Assembly (NCBI GenBank): GCA_001632435.1
Contig: KV424010.1
Coordinates: forward strand, 1-64,000
Direction of reading: 5' to 3'
Length of the DNA: 64,000 nt
DNA from: Calocera cornea HHB12733
Lineage: Eukaryota; Basidiomycota; Dacrymycetes; Dacrymycetales; Dacrymycetaceae
A model generated the notes under the pieces. It made no database searches, had not been told where the DNA came from, and saw only the letters and a list, made by a program, of their open reading frames with translations. The position numbers were made by a program, and so were the translations under genes. Every line of letters starts with the position of its first letter. Within the stretch, counting starts at the first letter, position 1. This document shows, piece after piece, positions 9,574-20,328 of this stretch.

Positions 9574-11715
9574 TCAAAGCTTGCGCTCGCTGGACCCGTT
9601 CTGGCTGCTCCAGCTGCCGATCCGGGGCAGGCCCACAGTGCCGACCGGCGGGCTGCGGGCGTTCGGCGCCGGCCCGAGGCCCAGGGCTCCCCCGCCGCCG
9701 GCGAAGAACGGGTTTCCCGCATTAGCCTCGTTCACACTCGGCAGGGGTGTGAAGACGTTACTGCTCGGGCTGAGCAGGCCCGAGAAGCTGCTCACGGTCG
9801 GCGTCGGGCTCGGGGAGTGGGAGACCGGGCTGAGCCCCGGGAGGGAGGTGGCGGAGCTGGGCGGGGAGAGCGGCTGGCTCGACTCCTTGAGCAGGAACTC
9901 GACCCACATCTTGCTGAAGCTCTCTGTCTCGTCCGTCGCTGGCGTGCTGCCGCCCCGCTCTGAAGAAGCGCCGGAGACGGAGCCCCGGGAGGAGGAGGGC
10001 ACGCGCCGCCCCGAGGAGGAGGTGGGCGTCGGGGTGGCGCGCTGCAGCCCGGCGCGCGCGCGCTCGTCGTCGTTCCATCCCAGGACGGACGCGAGCAGGG
10101 TGAGCATCTCGAAGCGCTTCGAGTCTGCGCGCGGGGTGGAGAGGAAGGCGAGCAGGGTGTTGGTTATTAGTCGTCTGGGCACGCAGGTCAGCTTTCGTCT
10201 TCAAACCCGAAACCAAAGCCATAGCCAAAACCGAAAGGCAAGAGCCAATCGAAGGGCCAACGTACCGATCGACGTTGTTTTCCGAGCTCGACTTGCGCAG
10301 CCGCCGCAAAGCCTCCGTAAGGTGCTCGTTGATGATGACCGCCTCGTGTCGGAGCTTGCCAATCAGCAGGTTCTTCTCCTTGACCTCCTTCTCGAGCTCG
10401 GCGCAGCGCGTGGACGAGTTTGCCGATTGGGCCAGGGCGGCCTAGAGACGATGTATGCATAAGCTTCAAACCCAGGGAATTGTGGCACAGTGGGAGGAAG
10501 CGCACCTCGGCTTTTTGGGTGCGCGCTTTGTACTCCACCAGAGCGGAGGATACACTCGCGAGCTGCGCGCTCAGCTCGGCCGTGGCGACCCTCAGCTCCG
10601 ACTCCTTCGCTATTTCCCCACGGGATCAGCCTCCCTCCTTACAACCACGGATCGTAGTGCCCGACTCACCAGCCATGAAGTCCTCCAGCACACCCTCCAA
10701 GTTCCCCGCTCTCCCGCGCTCATCCTCCCACCGCTCCTTCCAAATATCGCCCTCCCGCCTCTCCCTCTCCCACCCCCTTTCCCGCTCCTCCCACCCCTCC
10801 CGCTCGCGCTCCCAGCCCATCCTCTCCCTTTCCCAAGCCCGATTCTCTTCCTCCCTCACTAACCGGTCCTTTTCCCGCTCGGAGCGGAGCGCCTGCAGCT
10901 CCCCCTCCAAGACATCGAGCTGGGAGGTGCGGGAGCGGAGGAGGGAGAGCTCGGAGCTGAGCGTTGCTGAGCGGTCCTGTACGCTCGAGAGCTCATATTG
11001 GAGGGTAGTCAGTTCCGCTTGCGTGTTTGACGCCCGCTCCGTCAGCTGGTTGATGGCTTGTTCTCGTCTGTCCAGCTCCTCCTACGTATCAAATTCGCAC
11101 GTCAGCAAATAAGCTCGACTCGATCAGCCACCTCTCCCAGCCCGTGCCCCAAGCCGGCCATAGCAAAACCGCGCCCAAGCAGCAGAGCACAATGAAGAAA
11201 AAGGGAAGAGAGCACAATGAAGAAAAAAGGAAGAGGGGGCAACTCACCGCATCCTGCTTCAGCTTGTTCCCTAGCGAGGTGCGCATATGCTGCAGCTTGT
11301 CAACAAGACTGTGGTACTGCGCAGCCAGCTGCTGCTTCTCCTCCCTCTCCTTGCGCAACGCTTCCTCAAGCGCCTGCACACGCGCGGCATCCGAGGCTGA
11401 GCCATCGAGCTGCGGGGTCTTGCTCCGCCCTGCAGCGGCGGCCGCGGCGGCGAGGAGGGAGGGGGGGATGTCGTCGAGGGACGGGCGTGCGGAGGAGGAG
11501 GACGCGATGCTGGGTGACTCTGGGGGTGGGTGGGGTGGCTTGTGGGCGTGGCCGTTCACGGAGGGCGGCGGTGTGTCCGGCGCTGGTGAGTGGGTGGTGT
11601 GCGCGCTCGCGTTGTCGTCTTTGAGCAGTGCGGTGCCGTTCCCGTTCTGGATGGGCGGTGTGTGGGCGGGCGCGTCGAGGGAAGTGGGCTCGAGGAGGGG
11701 CTCGGGGGAGGGCAT
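9574..11715 (-). CDS. RUD3: Golgin with a GRAB (GRIP-related ARF-binding) domain, Rud3-like
   Basis: Five exons: 11715-11248, 11081-10670, 10609-10506, 10441-10266 and 10174-9574, encoding 586 aa in phase throughout. After a low-complexity Pro/Ser N-terminus, residues about 100-385 form coiled coil. The last exon opens with RRLITNTLLAFLSTPRADSK and continues MLTLLASVLGW, the conserved block after the GRAB motif in Rud3/GMAP-210-type golgins, which tether vesicles at the cis-Golgi through Arf1. The tail is Ser/Pro-rich. Within exon 2, Trp recurs every seven residues (WERERMG and variants). The 5' end is uncertain: an upstream start with a short exon near 12027 and an intron of about 220 bp is possible; I used the first ATG of the continuous frame. 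Confidence 0.8.
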
Positions 11716-12009
11716 GCTGCTGCTGCTGTGGGTGGGGTGCTGCGGAGTCTGTACTGCGTGGTTGGGGATTGGGGGAGGAGGGGTTGTGGGGAAGACAAGT
11801 GGGCGGACTCGGTCGGTGTGGGTCGGGGACGTGGAAGGAGGCAGGCGCAGAGGGCGGGCGGTGGGCCGTCAGGGTCGGCCGGCCAAGACGCATTCATGCT
11901 CCCCTCCCTTCTTGCACCGCGGAGGCTGTTGCTGCTGGGCGCGGTAGGCCGCCCGCAGCACATACAGGGCGCCTCCCTCTCTCCTCTCGGTTGCCGACGC
12001 CGACATCGT

Positions 12010-12810
12010 CGTCAGACATACGTAACACGATAGATAACACACACGACTTGCTGAGAAATGCGAGATGGGAAGACGCGGAAAGGCACTCTATCCCACCCGT
12101 CGGCACTTATACGCGGATATCAGTCATGCTTCGCAGCCCGTATGAACGTGCCCAGTCCCCCACGATCCCGCGCCTCCCTAATACGATCATGCGCAGTACT
12201 AGTAGCGGTTACCGCATCAGCATCAGCATCGACGTCAGCCCGGTGCACATCCCGGCTGCCCCTGATCTCGCCCGCAGAGGCAACAAGGACGCAACGCCGA
12301 CATCCCCAGTCCAGCTCACTACTCACCCTCCAGATCGCCGCTCGGGTCTGATCAGCAAAGGGCGCGATTCCTGTCACTGAGCCTGCGGGGGAAGAAGGTG
12401 GACATCACCGCTATGCATGCGTGTTATTTGAGTCGTGCGAATGTTCAGGTCGTTGCATGGTACGAGAAAGGGCCGGGAGGAGTTGTGGACCGGGATACAT
12501 AGCCACTCATTAGGGGTACCAAACGAGGATCGTGCTCATGAAGGGGAGAATCCCTCTATTGGCGGGAATAGGCAAGGTGTCGGAGCCGCCGGCCTGTAAA
12601 ATGGCCCATTAGTTGCAAGCAAGACTCGGTCGGCGGAGGAGTAACTGTCCTATGCTTGGCACCTTGGTATGTAGTGCTCACAGAAAGCGAAGGCCGATCC
12701 AGGCAGCCTATGCAGAACCTCCTCCGACGGGCGCCGTGTTTGTGATGTGCTCACTAAGGCGCAGCCCGGCTCTAAAGTCAGACATATAGCTAATTTTGAC
12801 CTGATGAGAC
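12010..12810. other. Golgin upstream region, no further gene seen
   Basis: This holds the possible alternative first exon of the golgin near 12027 (MSDDDVGVGNREER, minus strand) and then non-coding sequence. A diverged copy of the GTCGGAGCCGGCCGG motif of 6960/7063 lies near 12570. Nothing else could be supported. Confidence 0.5.
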
Positions 12811-12919
12811 AAGGGAGGTCGCTTGGCGAAGCGGTAAGGCGCGTCAATTCCACAGGTAAACAGCCATGTGGGCGGCTCTTGGGGTTCAATTCCCTTCGTC
12901 GCCTAAGCTTCCTCTTTTT
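12811..12919 (+). other. tRNA-like segment (A and B boxes), copy 2
   Basis: A-box-like TGGCGAAGCGG at 12824-12834 and B-box-like GGTTCAATTCC at 12883-12893. It is the inverted twin of 8883-8991. Degenerate acceptor pairing argues for a SINE head or pseudo-tRNA rather than a working tRNA gene. Confidence 0.6.
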
Positions 12920-13800
12920 GCTCCTCTTTCCTTGCTTTGCCATCGCATCGTCAAGCATCGTCAAGGGCTTCAGCTTCGGCTTTCGAGCATCATCCCCGCG
13001 CGCCAGCTCCGTCCGCACAAGCACACACACTCGCGCTCGCACTCGCCATCCTTAGTATGTATCTCCCTGCCATAATCAGAGCAGCGCACGAGGAGAGGGC
13101 CAGTCAAGTGCGCGAGCGGGCCGCTGAAGACGACCTCGCAAAGTCGGCCTGCGCGCAACGGGCACGAGCGCAATGCGCGGAGTGAATGGGAATGTCCGTT
13201 CAAAGGGAAGATGCAGACTCGCAGTGCAGTGACATGAACGTACGAGACCACTGTGGTGTGTGGACGTGTGAAGGCCGTCCGTGCTCTAATCGTGAGTAGA
13301 CGAAGGATGGAAGCAATCGCCTGGGAAGGGTCGGAGCCCAATGCAAGCAAGCGCACGTACATCCTGAAATGTATACTATCGTCGAGGCCTTGATATGTCG
13401 AAAGGACAAGCAAAAGCAGAAGCCTTCTCCTCTCGGCTCCCCTTTCCCCCGTGGTTCTGTAGGTCTGGTGTACTCGCTTGTCAGACGAGGCCCGGCTTAC
13501 GCCTTAGAGGTCCTTCACAAATGCTTGGTTTGTCATGACCCTGTCTCGATGCGCAACAGTCACGCGCGACTTAGGTGCAGTCAACCTTTGGCTTCTTCAC
13601 CAAGGTGCTAAACACTCGACCAAGTCGTCTAATAACTCTCAATTACAGCTCAGCAGTATTTGACCACCGTCAAAGGGCGCGTTGCACTCGTCATTTTGAT
13701 CCTGATGCTATCCGAATCTGATTGATGTTTGTTTAATCTTCATACCTCTCCCCTGTCGCGAAATACGGAAATGTCTCGGACAGTTGCACACTGACGCCAA
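12811..13800 (+). repeat. Dispersed tRNA-headed repeat, copy 2
   Basis: Plus-strand copy of the element at 8991-7943, ending at about 13800 next to the 3' flank of copy B. The segment 13370-13560 matches the inverted-repeat arms with several differences, showing that this copy is older or has diverged independently. No protein-coding capacity was recognised. Confidence 0.7.
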
Positions 13801-13967
13801 CCGCCCTAACGCGGCATTATCACGAGAGGGGTCGGACAAATTACTGTACAAGTGATCATTGCCATCTCTCCCCGCCCCTACAATACATCCTCATATCTGC
13901 TACCTAGAATCCCACTCAACTGAATGCACTATCTGCCAGGACTCAACACGAAAAGGAGACATTATCG

Positions 13968-15852
13968 TTATCTGGACGAAGCCGTCGCAGCATGGATAGA
14001 GTCGTACGTTGGCAGCTCTGTCGAATGTCCCGCTGACGATAGTGGCGCCGGCAGGACTGTTTCGAGATCGCCTGCACCTGCCGGAGGATCATCGATAACG
14101 GCAGCATCGGCTGCGGGACGACTTGTCGAGTTGGAGGCGAATAGGCTGGTAGAAGGCGGGATGAACGGTGTCATTGCGAATCCGCCCGTGTAGCCAAAGT
14201 TATACGTCGCCGAAGAGGTCTTATCCTGACCTGACCAGCTGGACGGCGGTGCTGCCGGACTCGACAAGGATGTTCTGAACACACTGCCATCGCCCTCTCC
14301 GGCTGTGACGATGGTGGCGTTACTGGGCTGGACAGGCACCTCGGCGTTGTCATCAAAGTAGGGGATGGGCACTGTATCTGGGCCAAGATCATGAGGGGAT
14401 GCGTCGTCGGGCTTCCCTGCTAGGAGATCAACAAGTTGCGAGCGATTTCGTCGACGCAACCAGACAAGGAGAGCGAGCGCCAGGACGAGTATGGTGATGA
14501 TCGCCAGGCCGCCGATCACACTGCCCGCGATCACGCCGACCGGAGGGGAGGAACTAGAAGCCTTGCTTATCGATGAGGCACCAGAAGGAGACGTGTTGTG
14601 GGTCGCGGAGGTAGTGTTCGATGTGGATGCTGTGGAAGTTGTGGAGGCGGTTGTATCGTTGCTGCTATTGGAAGAGGATGAGCCTCGCGACAGAACATTG
14701 AGCAAGGGTACGCACGTGACGGCCGAGTTTGCGCTGAAAAGGTAGATGGCATCTACCCGCAAGCATGACTGGTCATTCCCTAAGGCCGGAGATGGATACT
14801 GCGCGGCGTAATTCTGAATCTGAATTGTATATTGTTGCATCGGATCAAGGTCGCTTGCCAAGAACAGAATCTGCTGTTTTGACGTCCAAAAGTTATACGC
14901 GTTACGTACGTAAGGCGGGTCCTCGTTCATCTGGACGGTGTAGAAGGAAATGTCTGCTTTAACCACGCCAACCACGTACAGTGCAAGAACATCTAGAATC
15001 AACGTGGTGAGTAACACTCAGCAACCTGGCTCATCCACGTACTTGTGGCGGTATAGGTAGCACTGGAAATGCTTTGACCGTTGTAGTAGCAAGTCTGGGA
15101 AAAAGATCCATTCACCGCTCCGGGGTCTACTACCTGGCTCCACTCATTGGCCGGAGAGTAGGTCCATCCATAAGCCGTGTCATCGATGGCGAGAGGAGAA
15201 GGAACGCCTGTTCTGGAGGACCTGAGTAACAGAGCCCCACAAAGAGGCCAATACAGTAGTATCTTACCCTTCGGGGATGGTTAGGGTCACAACAGAGCCA
15301 AAAAAGTTGAATGCATGTCCTCCCGTAACGTAGGATACAGCCGCGAGAACGGCCGTGTGGTTACCTGCGGGTAGATCGTTCACGAAGGCGATGGTTGTCC
15401 CGCCCCACTGCGAGCACACAGGGACGGCGTGAGCGTCCGCTTCTAGTCCAGGGTAACTTGCGGAGTCTACTTCGAATAGCCATTGCATACCAGCGATTGC
15501 GCTGAAGCACATGTATATCGCAGTACCTATGGCATGGTGTGTTAGTCTCATCAGTAGAAGGTGGGTGGACCGCACCTTGGAAGGAAAGGCTGACGGTGGC
15601 ATAATTCTTGGCCGAAGGTGTAGTGACGACTTGGGTGGTGCGGTACGGGGTGCCCGTGCCAACTGCGCCAAAATCATATACTATGTTCCCAGTGTATGAG
15701 GAGTTCCAGCCCTGGCCGACAAATGTGTCAGACGGAAACAGGTTTTCGAGTGGTGGACTCACCAAAGCGGGGTCCAGGTCTCGTCCGGGATAGTACTCGT
15801 AGAGAGCACTCTCCTCTCCAATAGTGAGGTTATAAGATTGTACATCTGCCAT
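13968..15852 (-). CDS. Copy B: single-pass membrane protein with two-module ectodomain
   Basis: Five exons: 15852-15763, 15711-15576, 15526-15268, 15221-15043 and 14992-13968, encoding 562 aa. Function is unknown. Module 1 runs from YNLTIGEESALYEY through GTAIYMCF to NFFGSVVTL. Module 2 contains WTYSPANEW, SQTCYYNGQ, ALYVVG, NAYNFW and CLRVDAIYL. Then come a Ser/Thr-rich stalk, a transmembrane helix (about 376-400), RRR, and a 160-residue cytoplasmic tail with DTVPIPYFDD and ELPTYD. No N-terminal signal peptide is visible; the start MADVQSYN aligns with the other copies. Potential N-glycosylation sites (NSS, NHT, NTS) fit an extracellular domain. The last exon might contain a further 32-bp intron (GTGCGT...GAG), judged too short. 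Confidence 0.8.
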
Positions 15853-16623
15853 AGTATGCAGGCCGGGGAGCTCGGAAAGACGAACCACACCTGACGGTGT
15901 GAAGGAACGGGGAAGAGATCATGAAGGGCCTGCAGAACTCGCACAGATAGGCGCCTTCTCCCGGACTCTGCTCCGGGAGGGGCTCCGAGAAGCGATTCCC
16001 ATAGGTGCCCTGGAGACGGGCACGGAGTAAGAGCGGCGGTAAAGATGACACCTTCTGATGGGAAGAAGCCGCTAGGCACAGCGATCCTTCGCAAATTCTA
16101 GTTGCCGCTCAGTCCGCTAATGCACCTATACAAAGTATAGGTAAAGGCAAAGAGCTTCCGATCCTAAAGGTGAATGAAGCAGCAAGATGTCCACGCGTCC
16201 ATGAGCTTGCAGGTCTATGTCCCAAAGAAAGACGAACAATGCGTAACATAGAGCCCTTTGGAAGACGGAGATAGGAGTTCGAAGCCGCGATGCTGGCGGA
16301 ACCCTCGCGCCGATCCTTCCTGCCTGTGTCTTCTGAGTGCCACCCATTGAAATGAGCATCGAATCGTTGCTAAGGCGAACACAGAAAACCGCCGACCATT
16401 CCTTTTCCTACATTTTGGCCACCAGACCTGGGAGCGACACGTTGCATTACGAGTGCAGAGTATGGGCGCTGGGTGAGAGCGACAAGCAATGTCCAGCATT
16501 AAATCACTGTTTAAGCTTGTCAAGCATACTGCAGACAACGCCGGGAATGTAAATCAGTTTGCGCCAGCCCATCCGGTGTTTGAGAGCACATTCCGCTTCC
16601 ATCCTTCCATCTTTCCGTAGCGC
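15853..16623. other. Intergenic region, nothing recognised
   Basis: About 770 bp between the start of copy B and the stop of the transporter gene. Short frames on both strands have no recognisable motif or consistent splice structure. It should hold the promoter of copy B. Confidence 0.5.
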
Positions 16624-17909
16624 CTAATCCTCCAGATCCTGCTTCACAGGCTGCAGCCCAATACCCCCATCCTCCGGCGGTGCATGCTCGTGCTCCGCGG
16701 CACCCTCCTTGCCGATCGCGCCAAATGCGACGAGCACGAGCAGCGCCCCGCAAACGGTGCGGAACGAAGGCGCACGGCCGAGCCAAAAGTCGCCCACCAT
16801 CGCGAAGGGAATCGTGAGTGAAAGACCGATGGTTACGACTAGAGGTGTTGTGCGAAGCACAGCGAGGACATAGAGGTAGTTCGACGACCAGGTGATGAAC
16901 ATCTACATGTGAGCAACATTAGGGGCCTGTCTTCCTAGATAAGCTCGTCACACGCACCGAAATGAGTAATGCTGCCCAGGCCGAATTCTCATGCGGCAGG
17001 TCGAAGCCCTCGATGCCGAATATATGCAGCACCAATCCGATGGGCCACATGCCGACGGTGATGAACAGCCCAACGAAGCCGAAGAACATCTGCGTATCGA
17101 GCTGCGCATCCGGTCCCGTGCGCACCTTGAGGATCGTCGCGTAGAAGGCGTATAGAATGGCGCTCATGAGCGAGAGGAAGTTACCCCAGGTCGCGTGCGG
17201 GAAGGCCGAGGTACCGCCCGCGGCATGGTCGCCCATTGAGACGAGCAAGACGCCAGAGAAGCTGCGCATGAACCGTGAATAATGGCGGTATATATCTGAT
17301 TAGCACCGCACGCACCTGATCACGACAGCCGCGATCTTCCCCCATGTCAGCTTCTCGACACCGAATAGCTTGCCCACCGCGAGCGTCCAGAACCCGCTCG
17401 TGCTCGCGAGGATCGTGCTGCTCGCGACGCTTGTGAACTCGAGGCTGGCGTTGGTCGTCCAGTTCGCAAAGAACCAGAGGATGCAGAACACCGCAGCGAG
17501 CTCGGCGGTCGCGCGGATGCTCATCTTCTTCGACTCGGGCGTGGCGTCTCGGACCGGGGAGCCGGGGGTGCGCGGGACGGAGGAGTAGGCATACTGCGAG
17601 CTGGGCGGGCGGCAGTAGCGCGTGAAGAGGAAGGGGAGGAGGTAGAGCGTCACGGTCGATGTCTTGAGGTAGGTAACGCTGCAAGAGATTTCAGATGGTC
17701 GCCTCCGGAAGAGGTAATGAGCACGTACAGGAAGGGTTTATTGAACCCGAAAACGAACAGGTTCTGTGAATGATCAGCCACGGTGGCACGGTGTCAATGA
17801 CGATAAGGTGCACCTGGACGAGAAAACTGGAGATTGTCCATAATGATACCACACTGAGGAGGAAGAACACGCCGATCGCGTAGTTGTACATGCTCTGATC
17901 GAGAGCCAT
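16624..17909 (-). CDS. Drug/metabolite-family transporter, SLC35F5/Thi74-like
   Basis: Five exons: 17909-17814, 17763-17729, 17678-17316, 17261-16958 and 16902-16624, encoding 358 aa. The second coding exon is only 35 bp. Ten hydrophobic segments are visible, starting with YAIGVFFLLSVVSLWTISSF. The pair NLFVFGFNKPFLVTYLKTS and FFANWTTNASLEFTSVASST is characteristic of the SLC35F5/yeast Thi74-YML018c group of vacuolar or Golgi membrane carriers. Yeast Thi74 is linked to thiamine transport; the substrate here cannot be told. The C-terminus is short, cytosolic and rich in Glu and His. The start was chosen at the first ATG before the first transmembrane helix. Confidence 0.88.
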
Positions 17910-18680
17910 CTAGCGGGGGATAAGCAGGTGCGCGATCGGGCCATGTTTGAGCATAGGGCTCACTTTGCGGTTCAGGTCGGTGGAAGACAAGGCGTCGATA
18001 CGCTCGAGCTGTTCGTGTATTGCTCAGCAAATTGCTTTGTCGCAGACAATGTTAATAACGAATGGTAAGATGGTGCAGCGGTCGTGGAGCACAGTGGATC
18101 TTCAGATACAAGAATACGGTGGGAGTTTGAGGGCTTGATTGACGCGGATAACTCGGTCGCGAAGCCAGACGACGCGGTTCGGAAGCGGGCCCTTGGAAAA
18201 GCGGTGTAGTCAGATGGCGAACGCTGCAGTCTTCAACAACGTAAGCCCTTCGGAGTAAGACTGGCTAATGTTGTACAGTACCGGACGGGTAGGACGGCAA
18301 AGTCTTGAGCTGACGCGGGTGCTCTTACTTCGCAAACCCGGTCGTGAGGGGAATGTAAGATTGACCAGGCGCGTTCCAGGGCGGACCCTTACAGCAATAC
18401 ATTGGATCGCCTCGCAGCCCCGCAAGGACCGGACTTGCAGCTGGCTCAGCAGAAAATGACTGGCTTCTGGTAGAGACTATGGAGGGAGGTATGTCAACAG
18501 TCGCATTGCAGGTACCACGGCAGCTACGTAGGCGGTCCATCCTTCCAGACATGTCGCATTGCAGATGGGGAGAGAGATACAAATAGGGAAGAACGGATTG
18601 TAAGAGTGCAACAGAGAGTGATTGTCCATTTTTGGTGAGGCAGAACCAGGCTGTCGGAAACGTTTAAACCCCCTACTTCA
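17910..18680. other. Intergenic region, nothing recognised
   Basis: About 770 bp between the transporter start and the stop of methyltransferase 1. No coding exon, RNA gene or repeat could be supported. Confidence 0.5.
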
Positions 18681-19957
18681 TCAATACATGTCACTGATGA
18701 GCTCGTGCCTCCCTCCGACGTTGACGAACGCGTACTGAATGTCAATCAGCGCAGCTCGATAGAAGAAATAGAAAGTATATCACCTCGATCAGCTCGGCCT
18801 TGGAGTGCCCATACAAACTGCAGTACACCAGGTTGGGCTCCGATCGGAACGGACGCAGTCCGGCTGACTCTAGCAGCTCGAACCACTCGAGGAACTCGGC
18901 AAATTGCTTGTTCCACGCGTGGATCTCGACTTGCAGCTGGCCGAACGGGAGGGGGAGCCCGCGCTCCATGTAGTACTGGCAGAAGCCGCGCAGGACCTCG
19001 AACTCGGCCCCCTCGATGTCCACTTTCAGGATGTCGATGAAAGTGTGCCCTAAAAGAAGGACATCAGATACAATGAATGGGAGTAAGGGAAGCTGCGCAC
19101 CATTCTGCTTCATCAGAGTGTCCAGCGTGTAGACCTGGAAATCGGGGTTCGACCCGACGCCGTGGTCATCCTTGTCGCCAATGGCATACTTGAAAAAGTG
19201 AGCACGGCGCTTCAACGCCGGAACGTCCTCTATCTGAGGTCCCCACTACGATCCTTGTCAATGAGGAGAGCGGGTAATGCAACTGGTCCGACTTACAGAG
19301 TTGACGCTAAAATCATAGCCGTATACTTCAGCCGTCGGCGCAGCTTCCAGCAAGGCAGCCTCGTAAGACGAATCATCCGATACACCTATTGTGTAGCCTA
19401 TCAGCAAGCGCCAATTGTCTCTGGAGAAACCCACGCACCCATACTGTAGATGACGACCTCTGGCTTCCTCTGGATGACCTCCATCCCGCAGACGTACTTG
19501 CCGCCGTCGCCCATGCGACCTATCCGCTGGATGTCGTGCGGGCAGTCGAACAGGGGGAGGAAGAAGTCCCACAGTGTCCAGTATGCTACGGAGAGGTCCC
19601 CTGAGGGCCAGCTGCAGTCACATTAGCACTGATGCAGTGTGCAGAGTCGTGGAAATTTCACCTCTGTATGCGCGACGCGCCACCCAGGCTCTGGATGAAC
19701 TGTGCCCTGTCGTCCAATACGCCCTTATAGCGCGCCTCGCTCACGCGAATATCATTCTCGACCGCCGGGCGGCCAAGTGGTGGGGGTGGGTACCGCGGGG
19801 GAGGGGGTCCGCTGGGTCCGCTGCCCATGTAGAGGATGATGAGTACGAGACCGGCGATGATCCCGCCCATTATCTTTTGCGGCGGGGGTATCTGGCTCCA
19901 TGGAGGGATGCGTCTAGGCAGGCCGTTCAACAGCGACGTGTATCGGACCGAGGACAT
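18681..19957 (-). CDS. Membrane-anchored METTL24-like methyltransferase, tandem copy 1
   Basis: Six exons: 19957-19662, 19611-19439, 19385-19297, 19245-19101, 19049-18784 and 18734-18681, encoding 340 aa. One N-terminal transmembrane helix (about 30-45, IMGGIIAGLVLIILYMG) is followed by a Pro-rich linker. The catalytic region shows DGGKYVCGMEV, SYEAALL, VYGYDFSVNS and DILKVDIEGAEFEVLRGF, as in METTL24/Methyltransf_22 proteins, which are related to FkbM-type SAM-dependent methyltransferases. Topology suggests a Golgi or ER luminal enzyme, possibly acting on glycans; the substrate is unknown. Exons 3 (89 bp) and 4 (145 bp) have the same lengths in all three tandem copies. It ends ELISDMY, slightly longer than its sisters. 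Confidence 0.85.
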
Positions 19958-20328
19958 TGTTCTATGTGCAGTTGAATGCCGTCTGTGGTTGCAAGAAGCG
20001 TCGGGGGTATCGTCGACGACGGGCGGAGGTGGCAAGCAAAAGTCGAGGATGAGACAGGGAGGGATGGAAGCGGGCGATCCCTGACACTTCGCATATAATT
20101 CCCTCAACGGCACGTGCCTGGCCCGAGTCCCTGCTCTTGGCAGGGTTCACCCGTTCATCCACCGCGACAATTGCCGCATCCAGAGTCGACAACCCGCTCT
20201 TTCGGAAATGTTCACTTCGGTTACTTATCGGGCCCGCAGGATCGGTATTTTCCATTGTCAGAGCGGTCGTCATTAAACGAAGGTATACTGCAAAGTGGGT
20301 ATGCAAAGGTACATATCAAACCGTCCGA

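Noticed and set aside
11144..12380. Long plus-strand frames opposite the golgin N-terminus
   Set aside because: Antisense to a better-supported coiled-coil gene with consistent introns.
12650..13611. Overlapping frames on both strands near the tRNA-like head
   Set aside because: They translate the dispersed repeat itself; equivalent frames in the other copy are broken.
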